Below are positions 17,240 to 25,241 of a stretch of DNA of 36,921 nucleotides, one piece after another. The notes beneath the pieces were generated by a model, which made no database searches, was not told the DNA's origin, and worked only from the letters and a program-made list of their open reading frames with translations. The DNA is taken from assembly GCA_021825365.1 (NCBI GenBank), contig JAKAHR010000033.1:1-36921 (forward strand), given 5' to 3'. The DNA is from Nitrospirota bacterium. GTDB taxonomy: Bacteria; Nitrospirota; Thermodesulfovibrionia; Thermodesulfovibrionales; UBA6898. The position numbers and the translations under genes are program-made. How positions within the stretch are numbered: the first letter of the stretch is position 1; every line of letters starts with the position of its first letter.

Positions 17240-18489
17240 GACTGCGAAACCTCTCCCCCATGCGTCAGCATCCTTTTCAGTCTGCCGTTCAGATACCTCC
17301 GGTCGAAGCGCTTTACCTTCGCACGCAGGGTGTTGCTCAGCACGTGCCTGACGCACCTTCTTTCGCGCCTTTCCTGGTAGGCCGCAATCTTTTCTTCGAT
17401 CACCTGCGCCAGATCATGCCGCCCTCTTTTCTTCAAGGGCGCGATCAGTTCCTCAAAAAAGCAGACTGTCGTATCATAGATATCGACTGCGTCGGCCACC
17501 ATCTCCCTCGTGAGCGGGCTCGCCGGGAAGGATGTAGCGGTGTCAAGAGCTCCGAGCGTCTCCAGTGCCAGCATGGTCCTGACGCATTTATTGCAGATTC
17601 CGCAATTTAGCCTTGAATGCTCATAGTGATCGCTCCGGTTGCAGACCCTGACCTTGGCCAGGACGCCGTCCCAGTCGGCCACGAGCTTCGTCTTCTCCAG
17701 GCGTGTAAGACATAAACCGTCGTGCCTGATCAGCACCTCATGGCTGCTGTAGCAGGTATCGAGGAGGGGGTGGGTCCCGTAGGGTTTTATATTCGGTATA
17801 TCATACGTGGACGCAATAGAGACAATATTCAGCCTCCTTGAGAAGGCATGGGCGATGGCCGCAAAAACGGCATCGTGGAAGGCATGTTCCCAGAACATCC
17901 AGTCGGTGTCCAGTTGGCGGACATTCGTGTATACGGGGATGAGGGTTATCCCCGCTGTCTTCCCAAGGCCGGATATCGACTCCTTCACGTGGTCGAATTT
18001 CTCCAGGTCCTCGGTCTCCAGGCCGCACACCAGAAGGCCGTCGCGTATCGACCAGGGATGTTCGGGAGGATAAACGAACCGGTTTTCACGGAGCGCCCCC
18101 AGGGAATCGATCCCCCCTGAAAAAAACATACCCGCCCTTCTCGGTCCATGTGTCGCGGGAAGTGCCTCTCCTGCAGCCTCAATGATTGCGAGTCTCCGTC
18201 TCTCCCCGTAACGCCAGTGCCGGATCCATCTCATGGCAGCGCCGAGTCCCTCTTTCACCTCGGGCGAGACCGCCGCGTCGATAAATATCCTTTCCTCGCC
18301 GTGATAAAGAGCCGGCATGCAGCAGGCGATAAGAAAGGCGTGAGGGTTGCAGATGAGATCGTCGGCAAACAGCCCTTCGGTCTCGTAATAGAGCTCCATC
18401 GAAGGCCGTTGCGAGTCTTCCCACTGGACCGTGGCAGCTACCCGCCGGCCGTGCAGGCCTTTTTCCCTCCTGAGGTTGATGATCTTCAT
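17236..18489 (-). CDS. PP-loop ATP-pyrophosphatase with Cys zinc motif (QueC-like fold), function unknown
   Basis: A 417-residue protein with an N-terminal domain of about 115 residues that I do not recognise. It is followed by a PP-loop domain: MFFSGGIDSLGAL (Ser124 to Ser129), then HPLLDTCYSSHE near 240-251, and a metal site C283...C296-x2-C299-x2-C302 in NCGICNKC. This fold adenylates a carboxylate or carbonyl (QueC, ExsB, ThiI relatives). No queuosine or tRNA gene is near, and the long N-domain is unlike QueC. The location between the aminotransferase and redox genes suggests tailoring of a sugar or acyl group. Inference only. Confidence 0.75.
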   Translation of the reverse strand: MKIINLRREKGLHGRRVAATVQWEDSQRPSMELYYETEGLFADDLICNPHAFLIACCMPALYHGEERIFIDAAVSPEVKEGLGAAMRWIRHWRYGERRRLAIIEAAGEALPATHGPRRAGMFFSGGIDSLGALRENRFVYPPEHPWSIRDGLLVCGLETEDLEKFDHVKESISGLGKTAGITLIPVYTNVRQLDTDWMFWEHAFHDAVFAAIAHAFSRRLNIVSIASTYDIPNIKPYGTHPLLDTCYSSHEVLIRHDGLCLTRLEKTKLVADWDGVLAKVRVCNRSDHYEHSRLNCGICNKCVRTMLALETLGALDTATSFPASPLTREMVADAVDIYDTTVCFFEELIAPLKKRGRHDLAQVIEEKIAAYQERRERRCVRHVLSNTLRAKVKRFDRRYLNGRLKRMLTHGGEVSQS

Positions 18490-18509
18490 GTCTTCTTTCG
18501 GAAACCGGC

Positions 18510-19703
18510 TTATGAAAGCCGGTGTACTATGTCTCTCAAGGATTCTGCGACGTAGGCGATATCGTCCTCGCCGAGGTTGTTGTGAAACGGCAGCGCTATC
18601 GTCCTGGCCGCCACGTCCTCGGTCACCGGGAAGTCGCCCTCCCGGTATCCGAACCTGTTCCGGTAGAACGTCTGCAGGTGGATCGGCGGGAAGTAGTTGT
18701 TGCAGCCGATGCCCCGCCCGGAGAGGCCTGCGAGCACGCCGTCGCGCCGGGTCCGGCCCGTGCCCGCAGGAAGACAGACGACGTATACGAACCAGCTCCT
18801 CTTCGATCCCGTGAGGGTCCGGGGTGTTGCTACGAGGTCTCCAAGGATCCTGTTGTAGTGCGCCGCCACCTCTGCGCGCTTGCGCAAGATGCTGTCGATC
18901 CTCCCGAGCTGTGAGATACCGAGGGCACAGTTGATGTCGCTCAGGCGGTAGTTGTACCCAAGACGCTCATGGTCGAGCCATCCGCTATTGATAGCCCTGC
19001 CCTGGTTCCTGAGGCTGCCGCAGAGGGCCGCGATCTCCTCGTCGTCGGTGACGATGATGCCCCCCTCCCCGGTCGTCATCTGTTTGTTGGGGTAGAAGGC
19101 GAATACGCCGGCAGCGCCCATGGTTCCGGCCTTCCTGCCTTTGTATTCAGCCCCGAGCGCCTCGCAGGAATCCTCGATGACCGCAAGGCCGAACTCCTTC
19201 GCCATGGCCATGATCTTCCCCATATCGCAGGGGTGTCCGAAGACGTGCACCGGGAGGATGGCCCTGATACGGCGGCCGGTGGCGGGGTCAACAGGGAGAC
19301 CGGTACCGCTCTCTCTGGTGCAGCGCTCTCTGAGAAATTCCTCGATCTTTTGGGGATCGATATTGAATGTCTTCGGCTCGATATCCACGAAGACCGGCAA
19401 AGCATTCTCGTAAAGGATGCAGTTGGCCGATGCGATAAAACTGAAGGGCGAGGTGATGACCGCGTCATGCTCCCCGATCCCCAGACTCTTCACCGCCAGG
19501 TGCAACCCCGATGTCCCGCTGTTGACCGCCACCGCAAACCGCGCACCCGCATACGAGGCAAACTTCTCCTCGAACTCCAGGAGCTTCGGGCCGAGGCTCA
19601 GCCTCGACGTCCTGAGGACGCTGACAACGGAGCTGATATCCTCGTCGGTAATCTCAGGGTGCGAAAGCGGAATGGTCTTTCCGACCTGCGTTATGGTGGT
19701 CAT
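18510..19703 (-). CDS. DegT/DnrJ/EryC1-family sugar aminotransferase
   Basis: About 397 residues from the ATG at 19703, chosen because GAGGAGA lies 6-12 bases ahead and the family N-terminus (IPLSHPEITDEDISSV) follows; the frame is open further upstream only by chance. The PLP lysine is Lys207 in FAFYPNKQMTTGEGG, with EDSCEALGAEY carrying the ring-nitrogen Asp. Such enzymes transfer an amino group to C3 or C4 of a keto-sugar nucleotide; the NKQMTTGEGG form is common in 4-aminotransferases (perosamine-type). It is the second DegT of the window (the other is at 33115-34299), implying two amino sugars or two nucleotide pools. It follows Wzt by 23 bp. Confidence 0.88.
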   Translation of the reverse strand: MTTITQVGKTIPLSHPEITDEDISSVVSVLRTSRLSLGPKLLEFEEKFASYAGARFAVAVNSGTSGLHLAVKSLGIGEHDAVITSPFSFIASANCILYENALPVFVDIEPKTFNIDPQKIEEFLRERCTRESGTGLPVDPATGRRIRAILPVHVFGHPCDMGKIMAMAKEFGLAVIEDSCEALGAEYKGRKAGTMGAAGVFAFYPNKQMTTGEGGIIVTDDEEIAALCGSLRNQGRAINSGWLDHERLGYNYRLSDINCALGISQLGRIDSILRKRAEVAAHYNRILGDLVATPRTLTGSKRSWFVYVVCLPAGTGRTRRDGVLAGLSGRGIGCNNYFPPIHLQTFYRNRFGYREGDFPVTEDVAARTIALPFHNNLGEDDIAYVAESLRDIVHRLS

Positions 19704-19726
19704 ATTCTTCTCCTCGGATGTTCTTT

Positions 19727-21073
19727 TTATGCCCGGTTGTCGGAAGCGCGGGAAAATGTCCTGACGGGGAATGTCCCGTTGGGGCTGTATTCGGTCGTCC
19801 ACTCGAAGAGGGGACGGACGACCCCCCCGAGGGGGCCGGTCCAGTCGGCGCGGGCCGATTCTTCGCCGAAGTTGTCGATCACGCTGAAGGCGACCGCGTC
19901 GCGCTCGCTGCACTGAACGGTAAAGGGGCTGAGGGTCAGCACGACGGCCCATACATAGATGACTCCGTCCCTGAGCAGATTGCCGGGGATGGTCACCGAA
20001 CTCACATACCGTCCCTTCGGTCGGGGCTTGCCCCGCCAGGCCTGGTCATTGTCTATCGCGGGGAATATGAAGAGCCCTTCCTCGTTGTAGAAGTTGTAAT
20101 GGGGCAGGATCACGTAACCAGGCTTGAGCACCTCATACCGCATTTCGACCACAACGGGCTGGCATACATTGATGCTGTCCGTCGTGACGCCGTCCTGCGT
20201 TCTGACCCTGACGGAGTGCAGGCGGGCTATCTCGCCTCCGGGGGACTTCTCCGGATGGGACCATTCCCTTTCCGCCATGGTGGCCGCGCCAGAACTCAGG
20301 TACGAACTGACCACCGAGTGGGAGGGACCGTCGAGTTCCACCCTGCCTTCTCCCATGAGGATAGCCCTGCTGCAGAGGTTGGCGACGGCAGGCATGTTAT
20401 GCGACACAAAGATGACGGTCCGTCCGGCCTTGCCAACATCCTCCATCTTGCTCAGGCATTTCTTCTGGAACGCCGCGTCACCGACCGCCAGCACCTCATC
20501 GACAATGAGCACCTCGGTCTCGAGATGGGCCGCGACCGCAAAGGCGAGCCGCAGATACATGCCGCTCGAATAATGTTTCACCGGGGTGTCGACGAACTTT
20601 TCGACTTCCGCGAAGGAAACGATCTCGTCGAGCTTCCGGTGCAGCTCCCGGCGTTTCATGCCGAGGATCGCCCCATTGAGGTAGATATTCTCCCTGCCGG
20701 TAAGCTCCGGGTGAAACCCGGTGCCGACCTCCAGAAGAGAACCGACCCGCCCGCGGATGACACCAGCGCCCGAGGTCGGCTCGGTGATGCGCGACAGCAC
20801 CTTGAGAAGCGTACTCTTGCCTGCCCCGTTTCTGCCGATAATGCCCACCACTTCGCCCTTGTTGATCCCGAAGGAGACATCCCTGAGCGCCCATATGGTT
20901 TCACGCTGCCGCGAAGGATGGTCCGCCCCACCTCTCAGGAGCGACCCGATCCGCTTCACCGGAGAGATGATAAATCCGGCCAGCACGTCGCGCAGTGTCT
21001 CATACCGCGCCTGGGCGCTTCCGATCACGTACTGCTTGCTGAGCCCCTCTACGCTTACGACCGGTTCACTCAT
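19727..21073 (-). CDS. wzt: Polysaccharide ABC exporter ATPase with C-terminal glycan-recognition domain
   Basis: 448 residues from the ATG at 21073, 5 bp after the permease stop. Nucleotide-binding domain: Walker A GRNGAGKST (80-88), signature YSSGMYLRL (168-176), Walker B VLIVDEVLAVGD (188-199) and switch His225. Residues about 275-435 form an extra beta-sandwich of the Wzt C-terminal type, which in O9a-like systems recognises the modified non-reducing end of the chain before export. This fixes the export route as ABC-dependent rather than Wzx/Wzy and suggests that a terminal cap exists; acyl, methyl or oxidised residues made by the cluster are candidates. Confidence 0.93.
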   Translation of the reverse strand: MSEPVVSVEGLSKQYVIGSAQARYETLRDVLAGFIISPVKRIGSLLRGGADHPSRQRETIWALRDVSFGINKGEVVGIIGRNGAGKSTLLKVLSRITEPTSGAGVIRGRVGSLLEVGTGFHPELTGRENIYLNGAILGMKRRELHRKLDEIVSFAEVEKFVDTPVKHYSSGMYLRLAFAVAAHLETEVLIVDEVLAVGDAAFQKKCLSKMEDVGKAGRTVIFVSHNMPAVANLCSRAILMGEGRVELDGPSHSVVSSYLSSGAATMAEREWSHPEKSPGGEIARLHSVRVRTQDGVTTDSINVCQPVVVEMRYEVLKPGYVILPHYNFYNEEGLFIFPAIDNDQAWRGKPRPKGRYVSSVTIPGNLLRDGVIYVWAVVLTLSPFTVQCSERDAVAFSVIDNFGEESARADWTGPLGGVVRPLFEWTTEYSPNGTFPVRTFSRASDNRA

Positions 21074-21078
21074 CTGTA

Positions 21079-21918
21079 TCACACGACATCCGCAAAGGTC
21101 TTCTCGAAGCGGCGGAAGAAGAAGGCGCCGCTGATCAGGAGCAACAGGGCGACAACAGAGGAGACGAGCACGAGGGGACCCGGGGCGGTGTCCGTTCCGA
21201 GGAGGGCCCACCTGAACCCTTCGATGACGCCGACCATGGGGTTGATCGCGTACAGGCTCCTCCAGGGCTCGGACAGGAGGCTGCTCGGATAGGCGACCGG
21301 AGTCGCAAAGAGCCAGAACTGGGTGATGAAAGGGATGACATACTGGACGTCGCGGTATTTGACATTGAGCGCCGAAAGCCAGAGGGAGACGCCGAGGCAT
21401 GTTGCGCATGCCAGCAGGAGAAACAGGGGGAGCCAGAGCACGTTGCGTGTCGGTGTGATGCCGAACCACCACATCAGCCCGATCAGCATGATAAAGGCTA
21501 TGAAGAAGTCCACAACCCCTGACAGCACGCCGGCGATCGGGATCGCGAGGCGGGGGAAGTAGACCTTCTTGATAAGGTTGGAACTCCCCACGAGGCTGCT
21601 GGAGGCCTTGGTCAGGCCGTTTGAGAAAAAGCCCCACGGCACCAAAGCAGCAAAGCTGAAAATGGGATAGGGTATGCCGTCTGACGGCATCTTGGCGAGA
21701 CGGCCGAAAAAGAGGCTGAAGACCACCATGGTGAAAAAAGGCTGTATCACCGCCCATCCGATCCCCAGGGCGGTCTGCTTGTAGCGCACCTTGACGTCTC
21801 TCCAGATGAGGAAGTAGAGCAGCTCGCGGTATCCCCACAGCTCGCCGAGCCGCAGGGAGACCCATCCCCGGGACGGCTCGATGCGCGTCTCTGCCGCCTG
21901 TTCCCTGGAAAGCCCCAT
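21079..21918 (-). CDS. wzm: Polysaccharide ABC exporter permease
   Basis: About 279 residues from the ATG at 21918, which lies 4 bp after the stop of the 71-residue gene; an ATG at 22080 would overlap that gene and add an Arg-rich stretch unlike the family. ABC2-type membrane protein: an amphipathic start with LGELWGYRELLYFLIWRDVK and RYKQTALGIGWAVIQP, then six membrane helices. It forms the channel that flips the undecaprenyl-linked glycan with Wzt. Confidence 0.92.
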   Translation of the reverse strand: MGLSREQAAETRIEPSRGWVSLRLGELWGYRELLYFLIWRDVKVRYKQTALGIGWAVIQPFFTMVVFSLFFGRLAKMPSDGIPYPIFSFAALVPWGFFSNGLTKASSSLVGSSNLIKKVYFPRLAIPIAGVLSGVVDFFIAFIMLIGLMWWFGITPTRNVLWLPLFLLLACATCLGVSLWLSALNVKYRDVQYVIPFITQFWLFATPVAYPSSLLSEPWRSLYAINPMVGVIEGFRWALLGTDTAPGPLVLVSSVVALLLLISGAFFFRRFEKTFADVV

Positions 21919-21922
21919 CGCC

Positions 21923-22138
21923 TTAGCGTTCACGGTTCGGCCGTGCGCGGCCGCCCGGCCACGAGGTTTCCTGATAGTAATTGTCGATATCCGGCGCCGC
22001 CTCCGGGTCGACCCAGGGGGCATTCGCGCTGTCAGGGGCCGTTGGGAAGTCCTTCCCCTGAGGGAGGGGCCTCCTTCCATGGGGTCTCAGAACGGTCTTC
22101 TTGCCGGCAGGCCGGCTCAGGGAGCTTTTCATCGTCAT
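21923..22138 (-). CDS. Small Pro/Arg-rich protein of unknown function (71 residues)
   Basis: The ATG at 22138 overlaps the TGA of the SAF-domain gene (ATGA) and has an excellent ribosome site GGAGGTGA six bases ahead; the TAA is 4 bp before the exporter permease. The product starts MTMKSSLSRPAGKKTV, is rich in Pro and Arg, and ends with an acidic patch and DIDNYYQETSWPGG. It has no membrane helix or signal. I recognise no family. The tight coupling on both sides argues that it is made, perhaps as an accessory of the exporter or the dehydrogenase. Confidence 0.6.
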   Translation of the reverse strand: MTMKSSLSRPAGKKTVLRPHGRRPLPQGKDFPTAPDSANAPWVDPEAAPDIDNYYQETSWPGGRARPNRER

Positions 22139-23484
22139 GGCTTCACCTCCGCGACCGGGTGGGCCGGGGAATCATCAGGGATGAACGGCCGGTTCATAAA
22201 GTGTACTTCCTGTTCAGCCCGCAGCCTGTCGCTCAGCCTGCCCGGCGGGACCTCCACGTCGTCGTAGCTCAGGATTGTGTCTTTTGGAAGATCATGCCTC
22301 AGCCTGCACCCTTCCGCCAATCCGATCGGCAGGAGGCCGTTCTCCGCTGCTGCGGATGCGTTTTCGCACTGCCCGTACGTCATGTAGCAGCCTATCCCGT
22401 CGAGGACGTCGCCTGCGCGCAGGTCGATCTTCGCGGTGGCAACCACATCCACCATCGGGGGGCCGAGGGGGGCGATAGCGCTGTCGCCGAACAGTACCGC
22501 CCGGGCGACGGTGTTGGGGACCTCGAAATGGCAGAGGTGGTAGGGCGTGTAGAAGCAATAGATCGGCCCCTCGCCGAGTTTATAGAGGTTCAGATAGTGC
22601 TTCTGTGCCGGGTGGTCCTCGGTGGCGAGGACAAAGACGCCCGGGCTCGGCTCTGCGCCGACGACGTAGTCGACTATGCCCCCTCCCTCCAGGAGGACCT
22701 CCGGGGGAAAGAGTTTCGCCGCCTCGCGGATATGCGTGCCCGCGGCGACGGTGGGCCCGAACATGCCGCGGCGCCCTACCCCCATCGCCGTGGCGTTTGC
22801 GACGATCGCCTGCTCAAAGGAGATCTTCGAACCGTCGGCAAAGGAGGTGACCATCTGCGGCTTCTGCCCCCATTTTTCCGCAAACCCTTTCTGTGTGGTG
22901 GGGTTCCGGTAGGGATCGTGCAGGCCCTTGATGTTGCCGCAGAGCACCGGCCGAAGGCCGATGCCCTTTACGAAACGGTACAGGTTCATGATCACTCCGG
23001 GCTGATCGCCGTCCACATTGGTAATGACGACTCCGGCCCTGTCCGCATGGACCTTGAGGATCGGACCCACGGTCCCGTCCAGCTCTGCGTTCATCATGAT
23101 GACGTGTTTTTCGTTCCGTATCGCCTCCATGACGATATGCGCGGCATACTCGACGGTGCCGGTGACCTCGATGATTGCGTCTATCCCCTCTGCGCGGCAG
23201 AGGAGGAGGGCATCGTCGGTGATCGCATAGTGTCCTTCGCTGATCGCTTTTTCAAGTGCCGTGACGGTCGCCACTTCGTCAACAGAGGCGGCTCCTGCCT
23301 CACGGTAGGCCCTTCTGGCCGCCTCGATGCTGCGGTTGGCGATGGCGACCAGTCGCATGCCGGGCACGCTGCGCGCGATCTGTAGGGCTATGCCCCTTCC
23401 CATAAAGCCGGCTCCGACCATGGCGACGCGGACCGGCTTTCCCTTCCGTGCGCAGTTCTCCAGGGCTTTGTCGATGATAATCAT
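22135..23484 (-). CDS. Homoserine-dehydrogenase-like NAD(P) oxidoreductase with SAF domain
   Basis: A 449-residue protein: an N-terminal Rossmann domain (RVAMVGAGFMGRGIALQI, 19-36), a middle domain resembling the homoserine dehydrogenase/Gfo-Idh catalytic half (for example IEVTGTVEYAAHI and DGDQPGVIMNL), and a C-terminal SAF-like domain (LPIGLAEGCRLRHDLPKDTI to the DVEVPPG turn). This family recurs in surface-polysaccharide loci beside RfbF and RmlC-like genes but has no assigned reaction that I know of. A reduction or C-C bond step on a CDP-sugar, or making a branched side chain, is inference. It overlaps the RmlC-like gene by 4 bp. Confidence 0.8.
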   Translation of the reverse strand: MIIIDKALENCARKGKPVRVAMVGAGFMGRGIALQIARSVPGMRLVAIANRSIEAARRAYREAGAASVDEVATVTALEKAISEGHYAITDDALLLCRAEGIDAIIEVTGTVEYAAHIVMEAIRNEKHVIMMNAELDGTVGPILKVHADRAGVVITNVDGDQPGVIMNLYRFVKGIGLRPVLCGNIKGLHDPYRNPTTQKGFAEKWGQKPQMVTSFADGSKISFEQAIVANATAMGVGRRGMFGPTVAAGTHIREAAKLFPPEVLLEGGGIVDYVVGAEPSPGVFVLATEDHPAQKHYLNLYKLGEGPIYCFYTPYHLCHFEVPNTVARAVLFGDSAIAPLGPPMVDVVATAKIDLRAGDVLDGIGCYMTYGQCENASAAAENGLLPIGLAEGCRLRHDLPKDTILSYDDVEVPPGRLSDRLRAEQEVHFMNRPFIPDDSPAHPVAEVKP

Positions 23485-24074
23485 GATGCAACCTCCGTGG
23501 TGGCTTGGCTGACGAGGAGGCGGGAAGCCCCGGCGGCACCTTCCGGCCGATAGGCCGGCCAGTTCCGGTCTTTTTCAGAGATCGTCCTCGCCTCTATTTC
23601 GGGCCATGCGATATGAAACGCAGGATCATCCCATCGTATGCCCCGCTCGGCCCCCGGGGTGAAGAACTGGGTCACGTGGTAGAAGACCTCGACGTTGTCG
23701 ACAAGCGACTGGAAGCCGTGGGCAAAACCCCTGGGGACATAGAGCATCCGGTGATTGTCTTCCGTCAGCTCGGCCCCGAACCACTTCATATAGGTCGGCG
23801 ACTCCGGCCGGATGTCGATAATGACGTCGTACAGGGCGCCTTTCGTGCAGCGGACGAGCTTCGTCTCCTGGTGGGGATATACCTGATAGTGCATCCCCCG
23901 GAGCGTGCCCGCCCTGCGGCTGAACGACAGGTTGCTCTGGGCGAGGTCCGCGATGAGACCATGCTCCTCGAACTCCCTCCTGCACCACGCCCGCGCAAAG
24001 AAGCCCCGTTCGTCACACCGTTTCTCCAGCTCGATAACATATGCATCCTTCAGCCCGGTTTCCGTGAACTGCAT
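23481..24074 (-). CDS. dTDP-4-dehydrorhamnose 3,5-epimerase-like cupin
   Basis: A 197-residue RmlC-type enzyme that would epimerise a 4-keto-sugar nucleotide at C3 and/or C5. Conserved: DERGFFAR near 21-28, the base His62 in GTLRGMHYQ, VPRGFAHGF (113-121) and Tyr132 in VFYHVTQFF. No RmlA, RmlB or RmlD is nearby, so the substrate is probably not dTDP-rhamnose but the CDP-sugar of this cassette. It overlaps the SAF-domain gene by 4 bp. A GC-rich tail after residue 165 is not conserved in the family. Confidence 0.87.
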   Translation of the reverse strand: MQFTETGLKDAYVIELEKRCDERGFFARAWCRREFEEHGLIADLAQSNLSFSRRAGTLRGMHYQVYPHQETKLVRCTKGALYDVIIDIRPESPTYMKWFGAELTEDNHRMLYVPRGFAHGFQSLVDNVEVFYHVTQFFTPGAERGIRWDDPAFHIAWPEIEARTISEKDRNWPAYRPEGAAGASRLLVSQATTEVAS

Positions 24075-24098
24075 GATCCTTCCTCCTTTGGGTGTCCG

Positions 24099-25184
24099 TC
24101 AGTCCGCGCTCGATGGTTCAACGGGCTGGGCGGCGTGCTGCCGCACGTCCCAGATGAGTTCCTCGTTGACGTGACCCGCAGCGCGCAGTCTCTGCAGCAT
24201 CTTGAGCCTCATCAGATGCGACTCGCGGAAGTTTCGGTCGCTGAAGCCCATCGCCTCCAGCCCGCGGGCCAGTTCCCCGATCGTCGTGACGAGGTCCGCC
24301 TCCGGCTGGTACGCCGGGGCGAGGGAGCGGAAGCGGTCGAAGCAAACCCGGTAGGAGCGCTTGTCCGGCTGGGCGTTGCGGTTGATCGAGATCGTCACGC
24401 CGGGGATAGCGCCCGCGACCGCCTCGGCCAGTTCGTGCATCTGGTAATTCCATTGATTGCTTCCGATGTTGACCGCGAGGTACTGGCCGTCTCGACCGTC
24501 GCGGTGGAGGGCCCAGTCGATCGCCCGCGCCATGTCTTTGACATTAATCAGCGGCCGCCAGGGGGTGCCGTCGCTCAGGATCGTGATCTTCCTGTCCGTA
24601 AGGGCAGCTGCCACGAAATCATTGAGAACCAGGTCGAGCCGGAGCCGGGCGCTCATGCCGCAGGCGGTCGCAAACCGGAGACTCGTGGCGACAAAACCGT
24701 CGTCGGCGAGGCCCTCAAGCGCACTTTCCGTAAAGACCTTCGACCTGGCGTATGCCGTCAGGGGGTTCACTTCGGATCCCTCGTCCCTCGGACTGTCGCC
24801 GGCGACGCCGTAAACGCTGCAGCTCGAGGCGAAGACGAACCTTCGCACGCCCTCATCCTTGGCCCTTTTCGCCAGGTCGACGCTGGCCCGGTAGTTGATC
24901 TCATCGGTCAGCGACTCGAATGCGTTGCCCATGGGGTCGTTCGAGATGGCGGCGAGATGCACGATACCGTCCACGCCGTCGAGCAGGCCCTTGGGTGGGC
25001 GGCGCATGTCGCCGAAATACTGGACGTCAACGCCGCATTCCGGCAGCACATTGTCATTCGTCAGGCAGGCCCCGAAAAAACCCATGTCGAACCCTGCCAG
25101 CGTCGCATCGGGACAGGAAGAACGCAAACGCTTCACCACCCATGGCCCCACGTACCCCATGTTCCCTGTAATCAGTATCTTCAT
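24099..25184 (-). CDS. Extended SDR nucleotide-sugar epimerase/reductase
   Basis: A 361-residue enzyme with the NAD(P) site TGNMGYVG (6-13), catalytic FASSCSVYG (Ser121 or Ser123) and Tyr145-x3-Lys149 in AYARSKV. The shape is that of the NAD-dependent epimerase/dehydratase family acting on CDP- or dTDP-sugars (paratose/tyvelose-type). The 'ISNDPMGNAFE' segment after VHLAA is typical of this polysaccharide subgroup. It lies between the LhgO-like and RmlC-like genes. Whether it is the missing 4,6-dehydratase of the CDP route or a later epimerase or reductase cannot be decided here. Confidence 0.85.
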   Translation of the reverse strand: MKILITGNMGYVGPWVVKRLRSSCPDATLAGFDMGFFGACLTNDNVLPECGVDVQYFGDMRRPPKGLLDGVDGIVHLAAISNDPMGNAFESLTDEINYRASVDLAKRAKDEGVRRFVFASSCSVYGVAGDSPRDEGSEVNPLTAYARSKVFTESALEGLADDGFVATSLRFATACGMSARLRLDLVLNDFVAAALTDRKITILSDGTPWRPLINVKDMARAIDWALHRDGRDGQYLAVNIGSNQWNYQMHELAEAVAGAIPGVTISINRNAQPDKRSYRVCFDRFRSLAPAYQPEADLVTTIGELARGLEAMGFSDRNFRESHLMRLKMLQRLRAAGHVNEELIWDVRQHAAQPVEPSSAD

Positions 25185-25241
25185 ATCTGCTGTTCTCCTT
25201 TCCCGCCGCCTGTCGCCTGGAAGGCGGCCGGAGGTGCGGTC

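Noticed and set aside
19718..21292. A plus-strand open frame of 524 codons opposite Wzt and the permease end.
   Set aside because: It is a shadow of wzt. The translation is rich in His, Arg and Asp, with no family motif.
21074..21865. A long N-terminal extension of the Wzt frame.
   Set aside because: It overlaps the exporter permease in another frame and has no similarity to the family; the ATG at 21073 follows the permease stop and gives the normal Wzt start.
19727..21918. Wzx/Wzy-dependent polymerisation.
   Set aside because: No flippase or polymerase with many membrane helices is present, and the Wzm/Wzt pair with its C-terminal binding domain defines the ABC route.
23481..24074. dTDP-L-rhamnose biosynthesis.
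   Set aside because: Only an RmlC-like gene is present. RmlA, RmlB and RmlD are absent and the adjacent cytidylyltransferase points to CDP-sugars.
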